Made by a program: the position numbers and the translations under genes. Below, in pieces: positions 46,030-60,265 of a stretch of DNA of 64,000 nt (position 1 is its first letter; each line of letters begins with the position of its first letter). The stretch is from Saccharum officinarum (Eukaryota; Streptophyta; Magnoliopsida; Poales; Poaceae): NCBI GenBank assembly GCA_020631735.1, contig CM036223.1, forward strand, positions 55,294,456 to 55,358,455, given 5' to 3'. Below the pieces are notes generated by a model. It was given only the letters and a program-made list of their open reading frames with translations, was not told the DNA's origin and did no database searches.

Positions 46030-46321
46030 CATATACATATGGACCGTGGTATGTTTGACACTTTTTTTTGCATTGATCCATTACAATTTACAGGGTTGAA
46101 ATGGTCGAAAAAAACCACACGCACAAATTTTTTATGGCCTTGAGATTTGCAAAAGAAGACAATATATATCGCCGTCATATACATATGGACCGTGGTATGT
46201 TTGACACTTTTTTTTGCATTGATCCATTACAATTTACAGGGTTGAAATGGGTCGAAAAAAACCACACGTACAAATTTTTTATGTCCTTGAGATTTGCAAA
46301 AGAAGACAATATATCGCCGTC
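46030..46321. repeat. 145-bp tandem duplication across an LRR exon border, copy B
   Basis: Same structure as 3846-4135, with a small AT insertion at the end of the first unit (tatatatcgcc). Confidence 0.8.
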
Positions 46322-46868
46322 CACGCCACTGAAGGATATATTGCTGCAAAACATCCTATAATTCAGTTTAACCATAGCTTTTCTCCTATCTGGCTATCCG
46401 GCCAGTTTTGAGATACTTATTGTCCCAAATACATGACATCTTGGACAAGATCATGTCAAATAGAGCTTTCAAACTTCTTTGGCTAAGCAACTTTTAGATA
46501 CTATTAATAGCAGGAGTGGGTAACTTTGATACATATCCAGAGGATCGGTTTAGTTTTTTCATAATGGTAAAGATTAGTTAGAAAGCAAAATTTTAGATTT
46601 ATCTTTTATAAAGACAAATAATGTGGTAATTCAGATACAGATTTAAGGGGTTCTTTTATATTATCTTTTGTAATGGCATAGGTGAATAAATGAGATGTAG
46701 ATTCAAGGGTTACTTTATGTTATGTACTTATGTTTCATCATGATAAATATGGCTAATTCTTTTAGAAAACAGTCAACCATGATTAGAGTCTACTAAACTA
46801 ATGGCAAGATGTCTTTTTTATTATTTTTATATAAGAAATTCTAGGTTTGATTTTTTCTAGCAAGTATA

Positions 46869-47030
46869 GCACTCTCTCCATTCCAAATTGTAAGAAGTTT
46901 TGGCTTTTCTGTATACACGGCTTTTGTTGTAAATTAGATATACGCTATATATTTATTAGATGCATAATAAAAGTAATGTATTTAGAAAAGCCAAAACGTT
47001 TTATATAATTTAAAATGGAGGAAATATGTA
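46869..47030. mobile_element. Stowaway-like MITE, copy B
   Basis: Equivalent of 4686-4848. Confidence 0.75.
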
Positions 47031-47279
47031 TTAACGTGGGGTTTTCATTCGGAGCTTCTAACTAGTAACTAGCAACAGTAAGATTTGAGAAAGTCATAAG
47101 TCAATTGGATTTTGTCAATATATTTGAATAGGAGTTCAACACTAAATAAGAGTGTAGCTTTTCTTCTTTGTTTTGACTTTTCAATAGAACGAAGGTCATA
47201 ACAGACCATTTCTCGACCTGTGTGAGAATGTCATCTTCTTAAGCACAATGCCCAGGGGTGTCTTACCCCCGCGGGTCAA

Positions 47280-47960
47280 GTTTTTTTAGATACTTTGTAA
47301 TGGGTTAAAAGTTTTCCAAATAGTTTGGTGGCTAAAGATACCTGAAGATTAAAATTTTTCTTTAGTTCTTTAAAAGTGGGGTATTCTCACTAAGGATAAT
47401 TTAGCAAAGAGGATTGGAATGGCGATAAATCATGTTGCTTTTGTAGCAAACCCTAAACCATTCAACATCTTTTCTTTCAATGTTCATATGCCATGTTTTT
47501 GTAGAGCAACCCATTGATACTAGAAATTAAGCCACCTCGTAATGCCAAAACTTATTTAATGATTGATTTTCTCGGGACGATAAAATTTTTCGATCCCTTT
47601 TACTAACGGGTGCAGCGGCCATTTTATGGCCGGTTTAGATAACACAAAAATAAAGTTATTTTTGACAAATACCGACCCAAATATTTCTTTTGCATGTTTT
47701 ATTCAACGAAATACATTGACTTCGTTTCTTGGGCCCAATTGCGACAGTGTGATCGACAAGCGCTCATGTTGGGGCTTATTGTACTTTGGAGGCTGCAATA
47801 TTGAGTCTTTTTGCGTCCTTCCGGTGTCCTTCATTATTTAGAACTGGATCTTGAGACTGTTTTGTCATCAATTTTTTGTTTGTTTTGAATTGTTGGGCTG
47901 TAATAAAAGTTGTTTTGGTTTCTCTTTAATAGGGATGAAGCCGGATAATTCTTTCCTTTA
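47280..47960 (+). pseudogene. LINE reverse-transcriptase 3' remnant, copy B
   Basis: Equivalent of 5100-5780, with two single-base losses (gtggggtattctc and aaagaggattgg) that break the frame further. Confidence 0.75.
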
Positions 47961-48858
47961 TTAAAAAGGCTTACACATTGGTTTGCTGCTAGTTGCATAC
48001 GGTCTCTTATACTTTGTGCTTTTGAGAAAAAAAAAATTAAATCGCTCGGGGGCTGAAACTTTTGTGATAACAAACAGTTGAGTGTAAAACTTTTACAGAG
48101 ACAAAATCCCTTATTTAACAAAATCTATCATATGCATGTAAGGGAATTCAGATGCAAACGGTTCTTAAATGTTTGTATAAAACCATCAATGTTAAGTAGA
48201 TCGATTGTGTTAGGTTGAGGCTCTGCACGAGATTGAAAACCCTGGTGGCGGCAGTGACGAGGAAGATAAGCAGCAACGACGGCGTTGTTGTCATAGTTCT
48301 TGGCATCTATATGACGACTGCTTCATTGCACAAGCAAATGGGCCAACGTCTACATGTTACATAATAAATAGTGATTATGGAGGAACAGTTTCCACGCAGG
48401 ACTTATAAAAGAAAAGTTTGCTGAGCACATTGATTTGCATCAGCAATGCCAAAAAATAAATAAAAATAACCACTGTCATCGGCACACTCCTATCCACTTT
48501 CAAAGCTAGCCCATTGCCATAGCGTTGGTCGTCGATCGATGCCCCCGGCGAAAACACAAGTCCACAAACCAATTCTTCGTAAGTGGACCAAAAACAATCT
48601 TTGGACAACTTTGTTTTATTCTTTTTTTTTGCGATCAAATCTTTGGTTAACTCTTGATGGAACCAGCATGACGTTAGTGGCATCGTATCAACGATTACTA
48701 GTAGCTGATTGGATAGCAGTGGGCTCACAGACAGTTGACTTCTGACTTCTTCTCGGGTCTGGAAATTGTATGCCAGAAATCGTCTATTTTTTAAAAGGGG
48801 AGGGGTTTAATCCACCATCATTCTTAAAAGAAAAGTGTATGTTGACCAAGGATGTTAT

Positions 48859-49082
48859 TTACTCACTCTGTTACAAAAACTATAAGACGTTTTAGCTTTT
48901 TTTTTGATATATTACATTTACTATTCATCATAGTGTATATCTAAGTGTATAGTAAAATCTATAGAAAATCCTAAACGTCTTATAATTTAGAATGAGAGGA
49001 GTACCATATACTCCTGATCTCCCTCTACACCAAAATAAATTAATTTCTGACTATATAGCTATTTATTTTAGAAAGGAAGGAG
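48859..49082. mobile_element. Two adjacent Stowaway-like MITEs, copy B
   Basis: Equivalents of 6679-6821 and 6829-6901. Confidence 0.7.
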
Positions 49083-49936
49083 TATATGATAATTTTTCTC
49101 TACAAATCGTCATGGTTTTTGACTGTGTGAAACTTCACACTTGTATTTTAGTGCTGCGATGATCATGTCTACTTGATTGACAAAGCTGCCCTGAATAATT
49201 TTTTTTCCATTTTCGCCATCCTCGATTCCGAAGCGTGTTTGTAGCCTGTACCACTAGTTACTTGCTTTTCATGAATCGTCATGAAGCTATTTGATCTGGT
49301 ATTTTTCACAAGGAAACGAATTCTACAAAAAAAAAATGTTCCTGGAATGACATAAGTAAGCTGTAAGGAAATGTTTGGCTGGGGCTGGGGCCACTCAAAG
49401 AAGGGGATGGACGTTTGGAGGTTAGAAAACCAACTTCCACTAATCAATTTCCTAAAGGAGAGAATTAGGTTTCTAATGAAAGATAAATATATCATCATTG
49501 TCCATCATGACTTGTCCTATATTTTCCCACTCAATGGAGTATGCATAGGGCTTGTCCATCATGACTTGTCCTAAAATTAAGTGGATGCAGTATGCATAGG
49601 GCTTCAGTACATACCACCCATGATCTGTTGCCATGCGTATACAAATAAAATAATCAAATGTCCATGGTCTTTCTCTGTCCACTTGCATGGATGTGTGATT
49701 GACTCAGCCCATATAGAACCATGAAAGGCAGCTCGATACATGCTGTTAGATCATGAGGTGAGAGCACGTGACATTCATACGTGTATGCAGGAGAGCCGGT
49801 GCATAGTTTATGCATCCAATTTTTTCTCTTAAAAACCATCCATACAAAAAAGGGATATGAATTCTCACTTCTCCTTATTCCCTCCACGAACCAAACAATT
49901 ATTATTATTATGCTATTACTTATGCAGGGCTCGTAA

Positions 49937-50510
49937 ATGGCACAAACGCGACGTTTGAGCACTTCATTTCTTCTTCCTCACGTCGTCTTCTTCCTCCGTT
50001 CATCTTCCCCATCCGCCCTTCCCCATCAGCCTCCATCGCCGCCTAGCCACAGGCAACCTCATCGTCCACCTTACGTTGCCGCTGCTGCAACCCCACCCTT
50101 TATTAAACATTGTGCTTGGTCGCCCCCGTTGCCGATGTCATCCATTGGTTGTCCTCCACCGCCCTTGAACCAGCACCACCATTGAGGAACTTATGAAGAC
50201 GAAAGCCGCTGCCGCAACCCCACTCTTCATTAAACATTGTGCTTGGTCAGCCTCGCCGTCGATCCCATCCGTTGGTTGTCCACTGCCCTTGAACTACCAT
50301 CACCGTCGAGGAACTCATGGAGACGAAAAGACATTGGAGGTTTCCCAAAGCTCAAACCCTAATCTGATGAGCCTCATGAGGACACTGCAGAGCGTTGGCA
50401 CTATTGCCATTGCCCAGCACACACGTCGGATTGAGGTTGTGCTACGCATGTATAAATTGCCAAACATATCCTATGGAATGCTAACTGGTGGGCCGCATCT
50501 GCTTGATTAA
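49937..50510 (+). other. Proline-rich open frames over a tandem repeat, copy B
   Basis: Equivalent of 7768-8330. Here the upstream frame reads further back (to 49937) and ends differently because of a one-base A-run difference. Poor frame conservation between two nearly identical copies argues against a protein-coding role. Confidence 0.3.
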
Positions 50511-51013
50511 GTCGGGGACCATGCGGGCTGCGTCCCGTGTGCTCCTGCGATTTGGGGTTGGCTTCCTTTAGCCCGTTTAAACGAACTTTTGGTCCGGCCC
50601 ACGGCACACGTAGAGCGGGCGGCACGACAAACTCGCGGCGCGAGACCGAGACGGAGGCCGGAGGGGAGCGGACGTGGGTGACACGTCGCCGCGGTCGCCC
50701 ATGCGGGCGCCGTTACGGGCCGCGGTTTCTGAAAGCCACAAGCAGTCTCGACTCTCGACGCGTGGTGCGGTCCGTGGCTCTGTGCGGAGGGCGCCCTTCG
50801 CAATGGGATCGAGATCGGAGAATCGGACGGCAGGGTCTGGTCTGGAGCGTAGCCGTGGCCCCCTCCCGAGTGTGGCTGTACCTTGTACGCACGACACCGG
50901 ATATGCGGCGAGTGTTGGAGTCTGGGCGTCATCTGTGGAAGCTGCGCGCGGAAAGCGACCCCGCGTTCGGTGATTAGGCCGGTTGCCATTGAGGTCACGA
51001 CATGACGTCCACT

Positions 51014-51246
51014 TATATATATACTCTGTAGCTACCTATAAAATAAGTTATTTTATAGTCACCTCTACTTACGATAATTTTATATACTAATTTATGATAA
51101 TATCAATATATATTTACGATAGTTAAATTACTATAACACATGAGGATATTTACCATAATGTTATAGTAAATCATATAGTAAGAAGTTACTATAATCTCGT
51201 AAATTAGCATAGCAATTATCGTAACTTAAAATGACTACAGAATAAG

Positions 51247-51293
<47 letters not shown>
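51014..51293. mobile_element. AT-rich MITE plus short TA run, copy B
   Basis: Equivalent of 8836-9198. The TA run is only about 46 bp (51248-51293). Confidence 0.5.
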
Positions 51294-51297
<4 letters not shown>

Positions 51298-52499
51298 TGG
51301 CCTGCTCGTTACGCAATTTTGCATTTTCAGCCGCCTCCATGAGGTTAGTGTACTGGTTCTCCGTGCCTCATTTTCCAGGCCGCCGTATCGCGTAATCAAG
51401 CTATAGGACCTTAAGCGCCTTTTATTAAATTGTTGGAAGCTGTCATGATCTTATACTTCTTATAATAAAGTATAAGATACGGTATCTTTTTTTTGCAACA
51501 AGCTAACTATAGTTTAGACATGTTTATATAACTTATTAAAGACTAAAACTAAATAAATTAACCCCACGCATACCAAACTCCTACATGTTGTTCTGATCTA
51601 GTCAAAAGGGGGAAGAAATGGTTTAGCTTCTATAGTACAGATGAAAAAGTGGACCATGTACGCACGAAACAAGTTTATGGTTGTATACGGAGTGTGGCGT
51701 GCCATGCCACTGCAATGGTTTTAGTTTAGAAAGAGGAGACAAGATATAACAACACGAGCATCTAGGTTCCTCTTGTTCTTACCGCCATGCTTTCCTCCGT
51801 TTTTAATGCTCGGTGCCTCCAACATCTACAAAGAAAATTTTAAAAAAGATTAAATTATTTGTTCCTTGTGAATTCATGTTTCCTATAAGAAAGTAATATA
51901 GATGGACCCTCTGTTCCAAACGACTTTACAAACTTCCTTTCCTCTCTTTCTTTGACTCTGTTTGCTATAGTATTAGCTAGGTTTTCTAGAGTTAGATATT
52001 TATAGTTTAAAAAGTCTAGGATTTGAAGCAGGACGAGAGTATTTATATGAATAATATTGTTTACAGATTATTTAAATACATACATATTTAAATCACTTTT
52101 AATTTATACTGTAAAAAAGCAAGTACAACTTGGATCTTGAGGCTAGAGCTGTGTTAAACTTTATACAATCTTTTTTGAAATCCCTCCAATCAAAACAGGA
52201 CATCACCGGTAAAAAATTTAAAAATTCAACTCACGACACTAGAAGCTTTGGATGCTTGCAAAATGGTTTATTTTAGGATGATGTTAATAATATTACTAGG
52301 GGTTTCTTTTGGTTCAGCCGTGAGTTGCAGAAAAGCCTATGTAAGTCGTGAGGTGCGGAAAAGCTGTTGTGTGACCTATGTGCTGTGGAAAATCGGTAAG
52401 TTGTTTGGTTGAAATAATTATGAAACATACCCCATCTCTTTATCTTTCTTGGAATAGATGTAAAAGTCAAAGAAGTGTATAAGTTGTGAAAATTATACT

Positions 52500-52512
52500 A
52501 TGCGAAAGATCT
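52500..52512. other. Empty target site of the outer retrotransposon, copy B
   Basis: Reads atgcgaaagatctgttcc with one GAAAG, matching the joined flanks of copy A at 10411 and 31733. No solo LTR or footprint remains, so this is the pre-insertion state. Confidence 0.95.
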
Positions 52513-53182
52513 GTTCCAAGAAACACTTTCAAAAAAGCTAAGTCAAACACAGCCTAAAACCACATCTACTATTTTCTTGGCGCTTCACGTTTGTGAGCAT
52601 TTGGAGTTCATATGTAGAACTATAATATAACATGGCCATAATCCAATTTTACATGTGGTGCTCTTGATTTCAATATACGCCACACCAAGCATCGTTCCAT
52701 TTCCATGATAAGAATTCAAAATTCAAAAAGAGAAGGAAGAGTGTTTTGATGTTTTGTTTGCAACGTGCACATACAAAGCGTGAACCTATAGATAGTTACA
52801 AAATTCTTTAGCCTAGATAATTATGCAACCATTCAAGGACCAATTCGCAAAAGCACACTCAGCCATTACTCATCCGCTGATCAGATCAGAGCTAAACAGA
52901 TGGGAAAGCAGATTTGTCGCAAACTCGCAGCCTAATACGCCACCTTTGACCTATTCCCGTCGCCGTCGACCACCTGGGTTGTTCGCTGAGCCGCAGCCGC
53001 CCCACTTCCTTCCTCCCATTCTGGCGTCTCGAAGCCAGTAGATTAATCATCTCTCGATCCACAAATCCCTCCCCTCTCTCCATCCCGCTCCCTGAAATCG
53101 AGGAGCGCGGGAGGACGCCGCATAGCGCGTTGGCTCCTAGGGTTTGCCGGTCGGGTTGGGGCTCCGATCCGAGCGGCCGGGC

Positions 53183-56100
53183 ATGAGGATTCGGGAGCTC
53201 CGGGATGGGCTGGAGGTGGAGGACGACGAGCGGGAGGAGGGGTTGGGCGGCGACGGGGAGGTGGTCGCGGTTGTGCGACTGCGGGCGAAGCGCGCCCTCG
53301 TCGGCGCCGGCGCGAGAGTCCTGTTCTATCCGACGCTTCTCTACAACGTGCTCCGCAACCGGTTCGATGGCGAGTTCCGCTGGTGGGATCGCGTCGACAA
53401 GGTGCTGATCTTTTGCATGTCTCCATGTTTATGTTATGATTTCGTTATTATTAGTGTTTCAGCGGTGCGATTTTGAGATGTGTTTTTGGGGACAGCTAGC
53501 ACTGTGTGGGTGTGGATCGGTAGTTCAGTTGGCGCCCGGTTACATTTCATCAAATATACGTGCAATCTTATTACTATGGAGGTGTAAATGTATCATTTAG
53601 TCTGGTCACTAGAGCTGATCAGTTAAATTGGTGATGGAATAATAATAGTCATTCCTTCATAATGTGCAATAGACATTGTAGCCTGATTCCTTACCCCCCT
53701 CTATCTTCAGTATGTTTTGCTAGGTGCTGTTCCGTTCTCTAGTGATGTTCCGCGCCTGAAGCAACTTGGTGTAAGAGGAGTTGTTACACTGAATGAACCC
53801 TATGAAACTCTGGTTCCAACATCCCTATACCAGGTAGATGTTCTTTTACCTCTTGTAGCTGCAGGAGTAACTTTATTTCTCTATGATCTTATGATGTTAT
53901 TACTTGACCAAGAGAACTATAGGCTATATTGTAACCTAATAAGTATGTACATAGTGAACTTAATGACACTTTAGTTGGGAAGCTGTAGATCTAGCTTCAG
54001 GAGGCACTTTTTTTGTCATTGTAGAAGTAGGCAGAATCATTTTATCCTCGTCTATGCATTGTGATCATGTGCATCATTTCATTGCCTCGTTATGAATTGC
54101 GCAATCAGCAAATCACTTGGTTAGGTTGGCACTGGTGCACATGAGATAGGGAGGTAGCAAGCAAGATATTGTTATGGCACCATACAATATCTGGCAGGTT
54201 TTACAACTTATATCTGAATAATCATATAATTCCATTTTTTTTCAGGCTCATGGAATCAATCATCTCGAAATTCCCACAAGGGACTACCTGTTTGCCCCCT
54301 CCCTGGAGCATATTTGTCGGGCAGTGGATTTTATCCATTGTAAGTACGATCTGAACCATGTTTTCATTTTCTTTTTGCTTCTTAGGGTTTTTAGAATTTT
54401 ATGTGTGGTCCATCAATCCATTATCAGGCAACTTGTCTTGATGTCATCTCAGTTTTAGGATGCTAATTTAGTGGTGCCAGTTCAGATCAGGCAAGTAGTT
54501 GTAGTGGTCAGCTACGGTTTATGCAATGCGTCATCTGTGTTACTTGATATTATCTTTGGCTGTTGTTGGACATTTTATCAGCTTAAATGTAAAGGCTTAT
54601 TCTTCAATTGAATTATGACTGCTATTATAAAGTTGTACTCCCTCCCTTCCAAATCACAGGTCACTTCGGTGTTGTAGGAAAATGCACCAACATACAACAA
54701 CAACAACAACAACAACAACAACATAGCCTTTTGTCCCAAGCAAGTTGGGGTAGGAAAATGCACCAACATCATTTCATTAAATCCGCCATGAAATATTTCT
54801 TGATAGTTTACTTATTTGGTGCTGCATACATTAATGTACTCCTATTTTTCTATAAACCTGGTCGAAGTTAGAGAAATTTGAATTAGGACAAAGCTAAAGT
54901 GATCTATAATTGGAACAGACGGAGTCTTTTTTTTTCAGTTATCATGATGCATATCAGATGTGACAATGCTGTGAACTAATCCGTACGGTGTGATTAAAAG
55001 TGGTAGTTCTTTAATTAGTCAAGGGGCAGGAAAGATAGCTTATAAGTTGTGCTAACCATTGTGTCATTGGTATTACTTTATAATATTTGTACTATGCATT
55101 TCTATTTGACATTAATGCTATCCCAGTGATGTTATCTGGTGATAATGGTCAGAAGCAAATGCACTTGGTTGGATCAAATAACAAGATGTAAGACATATTC
55201 ACAGTAGGAAATAGTAACGGACCTGTCAGTTTCTTTTTTTGGCTTTTGCTTTGTTTGGTATGGTAGGGTCCATAATCCATAGACAGTTAGAAACATTGTA
55301 CCAGAAGACCAATGCTCCACGGCTTTAGTAACAATATAGTAGTAGTGTGTAGTAAAACAGTGTCATTATGTCCGTATGGTGTGATTAGAAGTGGCAGTTC
55401 TTTAATCAGTTAAGGGGCAGGAAAGATGGCTTATAAATTGTGCTAACCACTGTTGTCATTGGCATTAGTTTATAATATTTGTACTATGCTTTCTATTTGA
55501 ATTAATGCTATCCCAGTGATGTTATCTGGTGATAATCCTTAGAAGCAAATGCACTTGGTTGGATCAAATAACAAGATGTTAAAAGGCAGTGCTTGTCACA
55601 GTATGAAATAGTAACGGACCTTCAGTTTCTTTTTTGGCCGTTGCCTCATTTGGTATGGTAGGGTCCATAATCAGTAGATTGTTATAAACATTGTACCAGA
55701 AGACCAATGCTCCATGGCTTTAGTAACAATATAGTAGTAGTATGTAGTAAAACAGTGTCATATGTCCTGCTTCTATGTGGTTTGTGTGGAAGTGAGGCAG
55801 CAAGGCTAATTAACATATGCTCTTTGTCCAGGTAATGAAATGCAAGGTGGTAGCACCTATGTCCACTGTAAGGCCGGAAGGGGACGAAGCACCACTATAG
55901 TTTTGTGTTTTTTGGTAAGAAAAAATTATTTGCTTCTGCTCTAGGTGTCTCATAACTGTGCATTTTAATATAAACTTAACATATTTAATGCAGATTAAGT
56001 ACAGAAATATGACTCCTCAAGGAGCTTTGGATCATGCAAGGTCTGTGAGGCCCAGAGTGCTTTTAGCGCCAGCTCAGTGGCAGGCACGCTACCTGACTTC

Positions 56101-56708
56101 CTTGGCAGCTTTCTGTTAGATGATCATATCTATTCTATCCTAGTTATACTCAGACACTTGGTCTCCAATTTTGTGATCCAGTTGCTGAAATATGGTACTT
56201 CTTGCTGCAGGCTGTTAAAATGTTCAGCGAGCTCAATGGTAGATGCCTTTCCATACAGAGCTCGAACCCAACCTGTTCAGCAGTATCTTATGAGGAATCC
56301 AGTGAACTGTCGAGCATGCGGAGCAGCAGATGTCTTTCAATTCAGAGCTCAAATGAAGGCACAATAACATCTGACGAAGAATCCAGTGAATCATCCTTTG
56401 GAGACCCTGAATTTGATGGCTACGTCACCACTGAGTTTGACAGCGAGCATTTTGTTTTACCTTGCTGTCGAAGTATGCTGTCCAGACCAACAAGCCCCAC
56501 TGGGTGTATTGATGCAGTCTTCATAACCGAAGCAGATCTTGAGGGCTACGAGACCTACGCCGATGACGGGAAGGACGTTGTTGAAGTGCAAGTAGTGGTT
56601 CGCCACAAGCCCATCATGAGGAAACTCACCTGCTTCCTTGGGTCCTTGAAGCTTACCGGCAACTGCGAGCCACCCGCTGGCCGTTTGACTGAGGTTCGAG
56701 CCTGCTAG
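53183..56708 (+). CDS. PTPMT/DSP8-like dual-specificity phosphatase, copy B (six exons)
   Basis: Exons 53183-53401, 53711-53833, 54246-54339, 55832-55914, 55994-56083 and 56211-56708, all the same length as in copy A and coding for 368 residues. I saw no coding substitution on reading the exons side by side. The differences lie in introns (poly-T length near 54010, the CAA repeat, single transitions). The GC-AG intron 5 (56084-56210) is conserved. The catalytic loop and C-terminal extension are as in copy A. Confidence 0.88.
54636..54928. mobile_element. Stowaway-like MITE with nested Au-type SINE, copy B
   Basis: Equivalent of 33866-34157. The SINE fragment is at about 54695-54752, with the same flanking direct repeats. 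Confidence 0.7.
54980..55765. repeat. 391-bp tandem duplication in phosphatase intron 3, copy B
   Basis: Equivalent of 34207-34989. Confidence 0.85.
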
Positions 56709-57192
56709 GTGAATCTGCTATGGTTTCCGCATCTGTTTTTCGCTCTTTGTACATCGGCAGAGTGTAATTACCGGCATGAGTGTGCACAGGCTGCGGAATT
56801 CCCTCGGGACAGAACCCTATGTTGTGGCCTGTGGCTGGCGAGAGAGATTGGTCTGTCGTGAGACCTGTTTAGGCGTTGTAGAGAGTGCGAGAGATCTGTG
56901 TGCATATCTGATATCAATGATTTCATTGTAATAAAAAAGATACTCTTTGAGCTCTCTTCGTTAAAAAAGTGGAGTTGTTTTTTAAAAGACTAAACAATTT
57001 AAAATTTAAACAAAAAATACTGGGCCATGTTCGTTTGTCTTATAATCTGCACTTTTTAGCTTGTTTTTTCAGCTGGAACAATATTTTTCTCTTACAATAA
57101 ATCATCGAATAGTACTTTCAACCATATTTTTAGTGAAGCGAACGAGCTCTACATTTATAATGGCATATAAATGTTATTAAATTAACCATAAT

Positions 57193-57334
57193 ATACTCTC
57201 GGTCTCCATTTTAAATTGTAACCCTTTGTAGCTTTTAAAGGTATATGTTTTTTTACCGTGTATCTGAATTTAATGTATATCTAGCTATGTATCTAGAAAA
57301 GTCAGAATAACTTATAATTTTAAATGAAGGGAGT
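57193..57334. mobile_element. Stowaway-like MITE, copy B
   Basis: Equivalent of 36421-36563. Confidence 0.7.
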
Positions 57335-58439
57335 ATTTTATAGTATATTGATTTGGAAATATAAGTATTGATACTATTTTATAAATATAATCAAATTTTA
57401 AAAAATCTGACTTAGCACCAAACGAAAAGGACTCCTTTTACGCTTTGTTTTTGGGAGGCAGGACGGAGAGGGTACTCCATTCTGTCAAAAAAAAACGATT
57501 CCAATTAGAAAGATTGGAAATTTTTTTTAAATAATATTTTTAATGATCAATTGCAAATCTAGAAGCTGTTATACAAAAATTTAACATATAGCAGCCTATC
57601 GATTGCTCAATAGGGAGCCTGTCGACAGCTGGAGGGGCCAGTCAGCCTGTGGAAGGCCGACAGGTCAGTCGGCATTTGGTGCGCCGACAGAGAAGTCGGC
57701 TGCCCATGCCGGTACACACTGTCAGGCCCCACGTGATCGACAACTCTATTTCGTGCTGTATTCCTTCTTTTCTAGACACAACCATCACCCAATGTGATAC
57801 TTTTTTGACGAACACAACCATCTCCAGCTAAAATACACGATGCATAATATCCTCTTACGTTTTAATTGTCCTTTGCCACGATGCAAGCGAGGGACTGTAT
57901 TGGAGCGTTGCCTCCATTGCAAAAGTGCACACATTAGTTCATTAGTTCGCATCACAAATCCAAGAGTACATTAGTTCGTATGCATACATCCATGCTAGCA
58001 TACAACCATATAGTCCTACACGCTTAACCTACACGACGACCACGCTTAGGTGCTTGCGCACCTCGGTGACGAACCTAGGCCGTAGGGTAAGTCCACTGGT
58101 CTAGAGGGCGTCACTGTCGTGCACGTGGAGTCGACTCCATATGCTCAGTACCCTGAGTCGGTAGAGGTGCACTAGAAAGCTAGGAGGGGCCTACCTCCTC
58201 GGGGACAAAGGTGGAGTGTCGTCCGTGTGAAAGGTCCCAAAGCTGCTAGTACCCTCCGTGTAGTCACTGCAAGAAGTACGTGTACCGACAAAAAAGGCTA
58301 GGTTAGATAGAGGTACATAGTACATGAGAAATCAGGAAGATAAATCATTGAATTACCTAGGACTTGAACCCTCTGCTGTAGCTCATCATTCCTGTTCGCA
58401 TCGTGCAAAATATCATGTAAGTTAATTGAGGTACCCTTA

Positions 58440-58745
58440 AAACTTATACCCTAAAACTAACCCTAATCTACAAATAGAACCAAAACTAATAACTAACCTA
58501 ATACTAACAGTAAAACTAGAAAAAAAACTAATAACTAACCCTACCCGAGAAGAAAAATTATTAACTAAAATAACTAACCCTAAACAGAAAAAAAAACTAA
58601 TAACTAACCCTAAAAGTTAACCTAACCCTAAAACTAAAAGTACTCCTAAAACTAAATCTAGCTAATAAACTAAACTAACAAAATCTAACTAAATAAAAAA
58701 AACTAAACTACCAAAACCTAACTAAACTAATAAACTAAACTAACT
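58440..58745. repeat. Degenerate CTAA-rich tract, copy B
   Basis: Equivalent of 37670-37975, essentially unchanged. Confidence 0.8.
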
Positions 58746-58989
58746 AAAAAAAGAAAAAAAACGTACCAGAGAACTCAGGGGCCGGCGGCGCTGTGGGGGG
58801 CGGTGGCCCGCGCGGGCCAGGGGGCGTCGACGGCAGCAAGCCCTCCGCCGGATCCGGCGGCCGACGGCGAGCCAAAGCCACCCGCGCGGCGGAGGAGAAG
58901 CGGCGGGCGACGGCGCGCCAGTGCGGAGCGAGAGAGAAAGAGCGAGTGAGAAAGAGTGCGAGGGAGAAGATGACTGGTTAGATATCTTA

Positions 58990-59220
58990 GGGGGTGTTTG
59001 GTTTGAGGAGTTAAAGTTTAACAAACACTGTAGCACTTTCGTCTTATTTGATAAAAAGTTTTCAATCTTGGACTAATTAGGCTTAATAGATTCGTCTCGT
59101 AAATTACTCCTAATATGTACCGACATGCATACAATTAGTCTACATTTAGTACTCCATGCATTTGAGGGAACATTGATGTGATAGGAGTTAAACTTTAACA
59201 AAATGAAACCCAACAAGAGA
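58990..59220. mobile_element. MITE, copy B
   Basis: Equivalent of 38219-38455. Confidence 0.65.
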
Positions 59221-59592
59221 ATGTCGGCTATCCGAAGGCCAATAGGACTTTTTTTTTCTAGAATGGCCGAGGCCGAATTTCATTACGATTGTAACGAAAT
59301 TACAGAGTACCGACCGAAAATAAAGAGCTAGCAACAGCGACTATTTAAGCGAACGGAACCGTCGATGAGATCAATCACAAAGGGATCAATCTCAACGACA
59401 AAACCTCCCCAGCTGCTAAAACGCTAGAATCAAAGATAAAGCTAAGCCAAAAAATGCTCCTGAGAGACACTTCGGGGAGTTCGCTCTCAGCAGGGCATGA
59501 ACCCGTACGGCACACAGGCCGGGCACTGCACATCTTAGGACTAGTTAACCAACATAAGGCACCAATCGACGTTCTTCAAGCGATTGCTTCTT

Positions 59593-59836
59593 AGGGTGTG
59601 TTTAGATGGGTGTAAAGTGGGTGTAAAGTTCCTGTAACACTTTTCGTTGTTATTTGATAAAATTTATTTAATCATAGACTAACTAGGCTCAAAAGATTCG
59701 TCTCGACATTTATAGACAAACTGTGTAATTAGTTATTTTTTTACCTATATTTAATGCTCCATACATGTGTCCAAAGATTTGATGTGACGGAAAATCTTGT
59801 AAAATTTTTGGAATTTCGAAGAAACTAAACACTGCA
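59593..59836. mobile_element. MITE, copy B
   Basis: Equivalent of 38822-39066, with several transitions (for example gggcgt/gggtgt, gtagcac/gtaacac, catgcatg/catacatg). Confidence 0.7.
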
Positions 59837-59984
59837 TTAGCGTGATAGCGTCCTTCCTGTGGAAGAACAGCGCCGTCTCCTTTTATCACGCCTGCTCCCT
59901 GAACGATCGGGATGACGGAGTACATCGTGCTGCCTGTACTTACGTGCGAATGCTGCCTCCTCTTCGCCTCTAGGCTGTCAACCG

Positions 59985-60234
59985 AGTTTGGTTTGGGCCA
60001 AGATGCACATAAAAGTTAAGAATTTTTTCACTTTCTCTTCGTCACATTAATTTTTAGCTGCTTGCATGGAGTATTAAATGTAGGTAAAAAAATAATTAAT
60101 TATATAGTTTAGTTGAAAATCACGAGATAAATCTTTTGAGCCTAGTTGGTCCTCGATTGAACAATATTTGTCAAATAAGACGAAAGTGATACTATTTATC
60201 AGGTTAAAAAAATTTGCAAACTAAACACGGCCTT
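59985..60234. mobile_element. MITE, copy B
   Basis: Equivalent of 39216-39463. Confidence 0.6.
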
Positions 60235-60265
60235 GGACTTGTTTTAGCACAGCAGAGCCTAAGCC

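Larger units (their letters stand above)
43610..46343 (-). pseudogene. LRR receptor-like kinase pseudogene, copy B (partial)
   Basis: Same gene as 291-4157. The last exon is missing behind the gap. The catalytic-loop exon is at about 43878-43686, and the LRR exon opens at 46343. It shares with copy A the frame break before the transmembrane segment and the 145-bp duplication. In addition, the juxtamembrane/kinase exon has a small length change near 45388 (cctgctgtggaag versus cctgctggtggcag) that shifts the upstream part of the exon. Several single-base changes are also present and may be consensus errors near the contig end. Confidence 0.8.

Noticed and set aside
52500..52512. Loss of the retrotransposon from copy B by excision
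   Set aside because: LTR retrotransposons do not excise cleanly, and recombination would leave a solo LTR. Copy B has a single GAAAG and no LTR.
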